The notes below the pieces were generated by a model. It searched no databases, was not told the DNA's origin, and saw nothing but the letters and a program-made list of their open reading frames with translations. The position numbers and the translations under genes are program-made. This document shows, piece after piece, positions 1 to 6,518 of a stretch of 9,252 nucleotides of DNA. Source of the stretch: Actinomycetota bacterium (lineage in GTDB: Bacteria; Cyanobacteriota; Vampirovibrionia; Obscuribacterales; Obscuribacteraceae); contig CAJCIF010000367.1 in assembly GCA_903970355.1 (NCBI GenBank), positions 1 to 9,252 of the forward strand, read 5' to 3'. Positions within the stretch are counted from its first letter, which is position 1; the number at the start of each line of letters is the position of its first letter.

Positions 1-2
1 AT

Positions 3-167
3 GAAGGCAGACCAACTGTGCAACCCATAAAAGACAAGAACATCTTTCTCGCCGGTGACTGGGTAGGCAATGAAGGACTTTTGTTGGACGCCGCCATGGC
101 GAGTGGAAAGAAAGCGGGTGTTTTAGCTGCTGCATCACTTGCGAAAGTGAAACAAGCGGTAAGGTGA
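3..167 (+). CDS. FAD-dependent oxidoreductase (amine oxidase / phytoene desaturase-like), C-terminal fragment
   Basis: This is the last 54 codons of a gene that begins before the window, ending in TGA at 165-167. The frame reads through a segment NIFLAGDWVG followed by EGLLLDAAMASGKKAG. That is the typical C-terminal FAD-binding motif of flavin amine oxidases and carotenoid-desaturase-like NAD(P)/FAD oxidoreductases: a hydrophobic strand, AGDW, then a helix with an ASG turn that contacts the flavin. The N-terminal Rossmann dinucleotide motif and the substrate domain lie outside the window, so the substrate cannot be inferred. The ATG at base 1 is in another frame and stops quickly, so it is not the start. 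The gene is convergent with the oxoprolinase, with only 7 bases between the two stops and no room for a terminator. The family is fairly sure; the exact enzyme is unknown. Confidence 0.75.
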   Translation, partial: EGRPTVQPIKDKNIFLAGDWVGNEGLLLDAAMASGKKAGVLAAASLAKVKQAVR

Positions 168-174
168 TTAAGGT

Positions 175-3100
175 CTAATCCCCCGGCTTTCCATAGCCAC
201 CACCACCGGGTGTTTCGATAACGAATGTGTCGCCGGCTTGAAGTTCTACGGAGGCGGTGCCTTCTAAATTTAGGATGGTGCCGTCGGCGCGTATGACATA
301 GTTTCGGCCGTTGCTGCCGGGATTGCCACCTTGTAATCCGAAGGGAGATACGACTCTTCTTTGTGAAAGAATGGATGCGGTCATTGCTTCTAAGAATCGT
401 ATTGAGCGCACGACACCATTGCCGCCGTGATGTTTGCCGGTTCCTCCGCTGTCTTTGCGAATGTGGAAGCTTTCGACCAATACTGGGAATCTTTGTTCAA
501 GAACTTCCGGGTCGGTAAGACGCGAGTTAGTCATGTGCGTATGGACTGCGCTTGTGCCATCGTAAGTTGGACCAGCTCCTGAGCCACCACATATGGTTTC
601 GTAATATTGGTAGCGCTCGTTGCCGAAAGTGAAATTGTTCATGGTGCCTTGCGAACTTGCCATCGCACCTACTGCAGCAAAGAGGGAATCCGTGAGAATT
701 TGCGAAGTTTCCACATTGCCGGCTACGACGGCTGCTGGATACTTTGGATTGAGAAGGGAGCCTGGTGGAATGACAAGTTGAATTGCATCAAGGCAGCCAT
801 CGTTAAGGGGAATATTTTGATCGATTAGGGTTCTAAAGGCATACATCGTCGCAGCTCGGCAAATTGATTTTGGCGCATTTAAATTGTTTGTGAGTTGTTG
901 GGAAGTGCCTGTAAAATCTACAGTCGCTGCACCAAGTTCGGGATGCAGACTTACCTTCACAGCAATCTTGCTGCCATCATCAAGCTGGGTTTCAAATTGT
1001 CCTGGCGTCAAAGTATTCAAGCACTGCCGCACAGCTTGCGCTGCGTTTTCTCGCACGAAGCGGGTATAGGCAAGCACGACATCAAGCCCATATGTATCAC
1101 ACAATTTAGTTAATGCTTGTATTCCCTTGTTGTTCGCTGCAACTTGAGCTTTCAAATCGGCAAGATTTTGGAGCGGATTGCGCGATGGGAATTTTGCGCC
1201 GGATAGAAGATCTAGAAGTTCCTTTTCACGAACCGTTCCATTAGTAACGAGAAGAAAGTGATCGATAACCACTCCCTCTTCCTCAAGCGACTTGCTTAGT
1301 GGTGGCATTGAACCGGGCGTGATTCCGCCTATATCAGCGTGGTGGCCGCGAGAAGCAACAAAAAATGAGGGTTGATCGCTTCGCTCTGAGATAAACACAG
1401 GAGTTATTATCGTAATGTCGGGTAGATGCGTACCTCCATCAAACGGATTATTGACGGCATACGAATCGCCTTCCCGCAAATTTCCACCGTGCTTTGCGAT
1501 CAAGCTTCTTACGCTCTCACCCATAGAGCCCAGGTGCACCGGAATGTGCGGAGCATTTGCAATGAGATCGCCTTTTGAATCAAACACTGCGCATGAGAAG
1601 TCAAGCCTTTCCTTTATGTTGACAGAATGACTCGTGTATTGCAGTTGTAATCCCATCTCCTCTGCAATGGTCATGAAGAGATTGCTGAACAATTCAAGAT
1701 TAGCGGGATCGGGTCTCTCGGTGGAAATGGATTCATGATGCCGGCTGACTCCACCGGCTTTCTGCAACAAAAGCGTTTGATGCTTATTAGCGCTAGCAGA
1801 CCAACCTGGTTCAACGACAGTGGTCGTCATATCATCAATAATTAGTGCCGGCCCCATAATCTCTGTGCAGGCCATCAAGCGATTGCGTTGGTAAACGGGA
1901 GCATGCCATGTTCGCCCCATCGAAAATATCGGCACCGTATCAGATGCTAATAACGTGTCATTACTGCACTCGATGGCATTGCCTTCAAATGAAGGAGAAG
2001 GTATTTTGTCTGCGATCGCTTCAACGGCAATCGCTTCTAAAACGAGCGGTTTCAGCTCATCGCCAAATCCCCAGCGCTTCAGATGAGTAGCGTGATAAAG
2101 CCTGGGAAGATTGTTCAATGTATTCCATGGAATCGAGAGAGCAAAGTCTGTGCCCGCGTATTTTATGCGCAGGGTGCGAATGAGTGATATTTGTTCTTTC
2201 AATATGCCTTGTTCTACGAGATCTTGAATGCATTGTTTTTCGAGAGATTGGCATATTGATTCAAGTGCGTCATCTTTCAATTCTGAAAGAAGTGTTTCGA
2301 TTGAATGCTGTTTCAGTGCACGCAAGTAAGACAACCCAATACCAAGGGCAGAAAGTACTCCGGCCAAAGGATGCACTATTACCAATTGCAAGCCAAGAGC
2401 ATCGGCAATTTTGCAAGCATGCTGCCCACCGGCTCCACCGAATGCACAAAGAGCATAGTCTCGTACGTCATGTCCGCGTTCAATCGACACTTTCTTGATA
2501 GCACTCGCCATCCTCTCAACGGCGATATCTATAAATCGCTCGGCGAGTTGTTCCGGCGTCCACTGAATTCCGGAGGCATTGCTTATGCGTTCCGTTAGCT
2601 CGTTGAACAAGTGAGCTACAACTTCCATATCTAGAGATTGATCTCCTTTGCTTCCAAACACTTGAGGGAACAAGCTCGGATGTATTTTGCCGGTAAGGAC
2701 ATTGCAGTCTGTAATTGTGAGCGGACCGCCATTGCGATAGCAAGCAGGTCCGGGCACGGCACCGGCGGATGCAGGTCCGACTTGTAATCGCCCCAGGCGA
2801 TAATCAACAATTGAGCCGCCACCAGCGGCCACCGTGTGAATGTCCATCATTGGCGATGTTATTTTCGTGCCGGCAATAACGTTGTCGATTCGGCGCTCAA
2901 ACGCACCTTCATAGTGCGATACGTCTGTGGATGTGCCGCCCATATCAAAACTAATCAGCTTATCTATAGATAGTCGTTCGCAGACTTTAACGGCACCGAC
3001 CAGTCCACCTGCCGGTCCTGAAAGCAGACTATCCTTGCCTCTAAAATGTTGAGCATCAACAAGCCCTCCATTTGATTGCATAAAGAGTAGTCGCGGATTA

Positions 3101-3789
3101 CCCCGCAAATTTGTTTTGACTTCTTGCAAATATTTTTCTAAGACCGGAGTGAGATAAGCGTCTGCCACCGTGGAGTCACCACGGCTTACTAATTTGATGA
3201 GCGGGCTGACGTCATGGCTGCATGAAACATGCGTAAAGCCTGCTTTCTTCGCCAATATGGCTGCGGCTTGCTCGTGATCTTTGTAGCGATAGCCATGCAT
3301 AAAAACGATTGCGCAAGAATCGATTCCATCTTTTTTCGCTTTTAGAAGCTTCGTTTCCAGATCGGAAACATCGAGTGGTGTGATGACTTTTCCGCTGGCA
3401 CCGACTCGTTCAGTTGCTTCAATTACACTTGCATAAATTGGCAGCGGTAAAACAATGCGGCGTGCAAAAATATCCGGTCGATTCTGATAGCCAATTTGCA
3501 AAGCATCGGCAAAGCCTGCCGTAATGACGAGAAGGGTCGGCTTACCTTTTCTTTCCAGCAGCGCATTAGTTGCAACTGTTGTCCCCATCTTCAATGTTAG
3601 TTGAACTTTTCCCTGGCTCGTGCCGTTGCGATTGAGGATCTCATTGATGGCATAGGTGACAGTATCCTCAGTGCGATGAGGATTGTGGGAAAGATATTTT
3701 TTGACTGTCAAGCGGCCGTCCGGATGACGTGCGATTACGTCTGTGAACGTTCCACCTCTATCAACCCAAAATTCCCACCTGTTTTCCAT
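175..3789 (-). CDS. 5-oxoprolinase (ATP-hydrolysing), fused hydantoinase A + B subunits
   Basis: This 1204-residue protein has the length and organisation of bacterial and eukaryotic 5-oxoprolinase, which opens 5-oxo-L-proline to glutamate at the cost of ATP in the cytoplasm (glutathione salvage, pyroglutamate disposal). Seen in the sequence: a phosphate-binding loop DRGGTFTD at residues 10-17; MGTTVATNALLERKG near 68-82; a second ASKHA-type loop FDMGGTSTDV at 281-290; AAGGGS at 321-326; and AFGGAGGQHAC at 449-459. These make up the HyuA-type ATP-binding half (about 1-680). From about residue 694 the HyuB-type half follows, with NNPFDGGTHLPDIT near 780-793, SRGHHADIGG near 813-822 and a glycine-rich C-terminus ETPGGGGYG. 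The ATG lies nine codons before the first loop, as is usual in the family, but no good Shine-Dalgarno site precedes it (only GAG directly before the ATG). The family also contains hydantoinases and acetone carboxylases. The single-chain A-B fusion and the DRGGTFTDV start favour oxoprolinase. No frameshift or missing motif is seen. Confidence 0.93.
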   Translation of the reverse strand: MENRWEFWVDRGGTFTDVIARHPDGRLTVKKYLSHNPHRTEDTVTYAINEILNRNGTSQGKVQLTLKMGTTVATNALLERKGKPTLLVITAGFADALQIGYQNRPDIFARRIVLPLPIYASVIEATERVGASGKVITPLDVSDLETKLLKAKKDGIDSCAIVFMHGYRYKDHEQAAAILAKKAGFTHVSCSHDVSPLIKLVSRGDSTVADAYLTPVLEKYLQEVKTNLRGNPRLLFMQSNGGLVDAQHFRGKDSLLSGPAGGLVGAVKVCERLSIDKLISFDMGGTSTDVSHYEGAFERRIDNVIAGTKITSPMMDIHTVAAGGGSIVDYRLGRLQVGPASAGAVPGPACYRNGGPLTITDCNVLTGKIHPSLFPQVFGSKGDQSLDMEVVAHLFNELTERISNASGIQWTPEQLAERFIDIAVERMASAIKKVSIERGHDVRDYALCAFGGAGGQHACKIADALGLQLVIVHPLAGVLSALGIGLSYLRALKQHSIETLLSELKDDALESICQSLEKQCIQDLVEQGILKEQISLIRTLRIKYAGTDFALSIPWNTLNNLPRLYHATHLKRWGFGDELKPLVLEAIAVEAIADKIPSPSFEGNAIECSNDTLLASDTVPIFSMGRTWHAPVYQRNRLMACTEIMGPALIIDDMTTTVVEPGWSASANKHQTLLLQKAGGVSRHHESISTERPDPANLELFSNLFMTIAEEMGLQLQYTSHSVNIKERLDFSCAVFDSKGDLIANAPHIPVHLGSMGESVRSLIAKHGGNLREGDSYAVNNPFDGGTHLPDITIITPVFISERSDQPSFFVASRGHHADIGGITPGSMPPLSKSLEEEGVVIDHFLLVTNGTVREKELLDLLSGAKFPSRNPLQNLADLKAQVAANNKGIQALTKLCDTYGLDVVLAYTRFVRENAAQAVRQCLNTLTPGQFETQLDDGSKIAVKVSLHPELGAATVDFTGTSQQLTNNLNAPKSICRAATMYAFRTLIDQNIPLNDGCLDAIQLVIPPGSLLNPKYPAAVVAGNVETSQILTDSLFAAVGAMASSQGTMNNFTFGNERYQYYETICGGSGAGPTYDGTSAVHTHMTNSRLTDPEVLEQRFPVLVESFHIRKDSGGTGKHHGGNGVVRSIRFLEAMTASILSQRRVVSPFGLQGGNPGSNGRNYVIRADGTILNLEGTASVELQAGDTFVIETPGGGGYGKPGD

Positions 3790-3829
3790 CTCGTAATTTT
3801 ATAATGTATAGTGCGCGATAGGGGTTGTT
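3790..3829. promoter_or_regulatory. Divergent intergenic region with a TATAAT -10 box
   Basis: These 40 bases separate the divergent starts of the oxoprolinase (-) and TPR (+) genes, so both promoters must lie here or reach into the coding ends. On + there is an exact TATAAT at 3800-3805. It would place transcription start near 3812 and leave a leader of under 20 bases. No convincing -35 box is found 16-18 bases upstream (ACCTGT at 3777-3782 at the 17-base spacing). On - the AT-rich stretch offers TATACA (complement of 3805-3810) or TATAAA (complement of 3798-3803), both close to the oxoprolinase ATG. That suggests a very short leader or leaderless transcript. The assignment is inferred from sequence alone. 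Confidence 0.4.
3820..3824 (+). promoter_or_regulatory. Ribosome binding site of the TPR gene
   Basis: AGGGG lies five bases before the ATG at 3830. It supports that start over any internal ATG of the TPR gene. Confidence 0.55.
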
Positions 3830-4975
3830 ATGGGTAATTGGCGGAAATCGGACGAACGAAATAAGGTAGACGGGGAGAAAAGCAACCTGCGAACCGCCTT
3901 CTTTGGCGTCATTGGAATACTTGCACTTTTATGTTTGGGCCTCGGATTTTTACTGCAAAATTTACTAACCGATCGCTATCTTGCAGAAGTGGAATGGAAA
4001 GAAAACACCGCTACCATAACTCCAAATGGGATGCCGGACACTATTCAGTTGCACGACGAGTTGGCTAAAACCGAGCGGCTGCTCCAAGTGGTCCAACACG
4101 AACCACCTGCTGATGTTAAAGATGACGTAAGAGAGTGGCTCGATAAATTGGAATATCTTGCTGAGGAATACGAAGCGAGAGGATGGTGGGAACAAGCCGC
4201 TATACTTCTGAAAAGAGCTGTTGAAATAGACAAGTCATACATCCACGAACCTTCCTCTGATCTCAGCCGGCGATTAGTGCATGGTTTGTCCTATAGCTAC
4301 TTAAAAAGCAAAGAGTATTTGCTCGCCCAGGAGCAATTTCAAAAATTAATCGGAATGCAGTCGATAAGCCGAGAACGCGGCTTACCTCTTGCCACTTCGT
4401 ATACATATCTGGGAGATTCCTTCTATTTTCAGCACAATTGGCAAAAGGCATTTGAAGCTTATACCAGCGCTCTTAAGATTTTGGAGAAAGATGAATCCAG
4501 ATCCGATATCTTTGCCACCGATGAGCCTATCAAGGACCCGCAAACTCTGCTATTAGTCAGCCGTTTGGCAGACTGCGAACGCAACCTTGCTGAAACGAAC
4601 AAAGACTTCTATTTCCAAGCGGCAAAAGCCTATCATTTGTGCGCTGATTCCTGGCAATTACAAGATGCGAAAGATCCGCAAAACTATGCGGTTTCGTTGT
4701 ATCACCTGGCTCAGATTGTAGATAAGCTGACTCCGGATCAGATGGAAACTATCCAGAAAAAGGATGATCCGAATTGGATAAAGCATTCCGGCAAATACTA
4801 CACGACCGGCGATTTGTATGGTGCGGCCGTTTCCGCAATGCAAAATGCACCTGTTGAAAAGCCGCAAGTATTGAAGCCGATGTTGCACACCTATGCGGAC
4901 TATCTTTATTCGAAGTTCGATATGTTCGATGCTTTAAAAGCCAGTGCTGAATCGATGTTGCTTCCTAAAAGCTAG
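3830..4975 (+). CDS. Membrane-anchored TPR-repeat protein of unknown function
   Basis: This 381-residue protein has a charged N-terminal stretch (about 1-21, rich in Lys, Arg, Asp and Glu), one hydrophobic segment at about 22-42 (AFFGVIGILALLCLGLGFLL) and then a long soluble part. The segment lacks a lipobox or clear signal-peptidase site, so I read it as an uncleaved anchor. The soluble part is helical. Tetratricopeptide-like units are visible near 106-139 (GWWEQAAILLKRAVEID), 146-176, 187-220 (TYLGDSFYFQHNWQKAFEAYTSALKIL, the clearest), 258-296 and 345-375. TPR arrays are protein-binding scaffolds; the partner is not known. The ATG has an AGGGG five bases upstream. Its 3' end overlaps the convergent REC-kinase gene by 11 bases. 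I do not recognise a named family, and a link to the neighbouring kinases is possible but unproven. Confidence 0.85.
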   Translation: MGNWRKSDERNKVDGEKSNLRTAFFGVIGILALLCLGLGFLLQNLLTDRYLAEVEWKENTATITPNGMPDTIQLHDELAKTERLLQVVQHEPPADVKDDVREWLDKLEYLAEEYEARGWWEQAAILLKRAVEIDKSYIHEPSSDLSRRLVHGLSYSYLKSKEYLLAQEQFQKLIGMQSISRERGLPLATSYTYLGDSFYFQHNWQKAFEAYTSALKILEKDESRSDIFATDEPIKDPQTLLLVSRLADCERNLAETNKDFYFQAAKAYHLCADSWQLQDAKDPQNYAVSLYHLAQIVDKLTPDQMETIQKKDDPNWIKHSGKYYTTGDLYGAAVSAMQNAPVEKPQVLKPMLHTYADYLYSKFDMFDALKASAESMLLPKS

Positions 4976-6503
4976 CGGGGAGCGGTGTCATTTTGCGCAG
5001 TACCTGTTTCACTTCATCTATGGATTGGCAGCGTTTCGAAACATCCTTTTCCAACATCTTTGCCACACACTCATCTAACTCTTTCGGTATCGAGTTGGTG
5101 ACATCGATGTCCGCCAGGCGAGGTGGTACGTAATCAATTTGTTTTTGGAAAGTTTCATAAGCGCTTTCCGATGCAAATGCATTCAAACCCATCAGTGCTT
5201 CGAACATCATTGAACCTAATGCATAGATATCCGATCTTTGATCCAGGCTTTGGCCAAGGCACTGCTCCGGAGACATATAGGGAGGTGTGCCGCAAATGGA
5301 ACCATCATCGGAAATTGTATTGTCGTGCTTTGCATCTCTGTGCAGGATTTTTGCCAAGCCGAAATCTGCCAGCTTAATCCGTTCGACGCCATCTTCAGAT
5401 TCCAAAACCAAAATGTTGCCTGGTTTGAGATCGCAATGAATCACGCCTCGTTTGTGAGCCACACTCAATGCATCGCAAACCTGAGTGAATATCGAGCAAA
5501 ATCTCGGCAGTTGCAATTTCTTTTCCGTGCATAATATGGACTCGAGATTTCGGCCCTCGATAAACTCCATGACCAGATATGGTTCATGACGAGTCGTTAA
5601 TCCAAAATCGTAAACAGCAACTATATTTGGATGATCCAAGTTGGCAATTGATCGAGCTTCCTGCTGGAATGCTTTCACATTTTCTCGATTTGCTGCGTAC
5701 TGTGGCTGCAATATTTTTAGAGCAACAATTCGATCCATATATTGATGTTTTGCTTTGAATACGGTGCCGACGCCACCGACTCCCAGCACATTCTCAATTA
5801 GATATTTGCCGGCAAAGTAGGTTCCTGCGCCGGCCGGTTGCTCACCGACATCGGTAAACCAGTCTTCGGTGTAATTTTTCTCTTCGGCACTTTTGGATTG
5901 TGGAAAAGGAGAAAGTGCGAATCTTTCGACAATGTTTCGCATCATGACGGTAACGGTTTCCTCACTCGTTCCGAGATGCTCGGAAATGTTTTCGTTAGTC
6001 TTGCCGTCTCTAACCAGTTTCATAATCTGCGATTCGAGTGCTGAGAGCTCGACATTCGCTCCTTTGATATCTTGAAGGGTTTGATTTTTCACGACATGAT
6101 CGGCAACGCCCGGATCGAGCCAGATTTGTCCTTGTTTGACCTTGTCTATTGCTTGAACAATTTGTTCTATGGCGGCATTTTTTAAGCAATAACCATCTGC
6201 ACCGGCTCCCATTGCTGCCATAACATCGTTGGCAGTGTTGTTAGAGGTAAACATAATGATGCGGGCACGAGGCAGCTCTCGTTTTATACGCCAGGTAGCT
6301 TCTATGCCATCTATTCCCGGCAAGCCAATATCCATTAGCACCACATCCGGTATCAATTTAATTGCTTCTGAAACTGCCACTTCACCATCTGCAGCTTCAC
6401 CCACCACTTTGTAATTCGGATATTCCATAAGGGATATTTTGAGACCGAGCCTGGTGAGCTGATGATCTTCAACGAGCAATATGGATGTTTGAGGCGAACT
6501 CAT
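4965..6503 (-). CDS. Response regulator fused to a Ser/Thr protein kinase (REC - LuxR-type HTH - Hanks kinase)
   Basis: This single unbroken 512-residue chain has three domains. Residues 6-122 form a receiver with the acidic pair E12/D13, phospho-acceptor D58 (VVLMDIGLPG), T86 and K108, so all key residues are present. Residues about 150-197 resemble a LuxR/GerE helix-turn-helix (LSALESQIMKLVRDGKTNENISEHLGTSEETV). After an acidic linker (about 198-228) comes a complete Hanks-type kinase, about 232-505: glycine loop GVGGVG at 241-246, K263, E282, catalytic loop HCDLKPGN at 356-363, DFG at 380-382 and GTPPYMSPE at 405-413. The catalytic Asp is preceded by Cys rather than Arg (non-RD). No membrane segment or PASTA domain is present, so it should be cytosolic. 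It is the second gene of an operon with the histidine kinase, its likely phosphodonor. Target promoters and kinase substrates are unknown. Confidence 0.93.
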   Translation of the reverse strand: MSSPQTSILLVEDHQLTRLGLKISLMEYPNYKVVGEAADGEVAVSEAIKLIPDVVLMDIGLPGIDGIEATWRIKRELPRARIIMFTSNNTANDVMAAMGAGADGYCLKNAAIEQIVQAIDKVKQGQIWLDPGVADHVVKNQTLQDIKGANVELSALESQIMKLVRDGKTNENISEHLGTSEETVTVMMRNIVERFALSPFPQSKSAEEKNYTEDWFTDVGEQPAGAGTYFAGKYLIENVLGVGGVGTVFKAKHQYMDRIVALKILQPQYAANRENVKAFQQEARSIANLDHPNIVAVYDFGLTTRHEPYLVMEFIEGRNLESILCTEKKLQLPRFCSIFTQVCDALSVAHKRGVIHCDLKPGNILVLESEDGVERIKLADFGLAKILHRDAKHDNTISDDGSICGTPPYMSPEQCLGQSLDQRSDIYALGSMMFEALMGLNAFASESAYETFQKQIDYVPPRLADIDVTNSIPKELDECVAKMLEKDVSKRCQSIDEVKQVLRKMTPLPASF

Positions 6504-6510
6504 CTGATTT

Positions 6511-6516
6511 TTCCTG
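6511..6516 (-). promoter_or_regulatory. Ribosome binding site of the REC-kinase gene
   Basis: Read on -, CAGGAA ends seven bases before the ATG at 6503 (its AGGA core ends eight bases before). It lies inside the 15-base gap after the histidine kinase stop (6519), so the two genes are likely co-transcribed and perhaps translationally coupled. Confidence 0.65.
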
Positions 6517-6518
6517 GT

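Noticed and set aside
1..30. ATG at the first base as a gene start
   Set aside because: That frame ends at a TAA within the first 30 bases; the conserved FAD-oxidoreductase residues are in the frame starting at base 3.
2184..2498. A + strand reading frame of 104 codons inside the oxoprolinase gene
   Set aside because: It lies entirely antisense to a highly conserved coding region, has no recognisable motif, and overlaps other such frames; it is a shadow.
4965..6503. Possibility that the REC and kinase parts are two genes merged by a frameshift error
   Set aside because: The frame is continuous with no stop, the linker is a plausible flexible acidic stretch, and there is no internal Shine-Dalgarno plus start at the kinase boundary that I can see.
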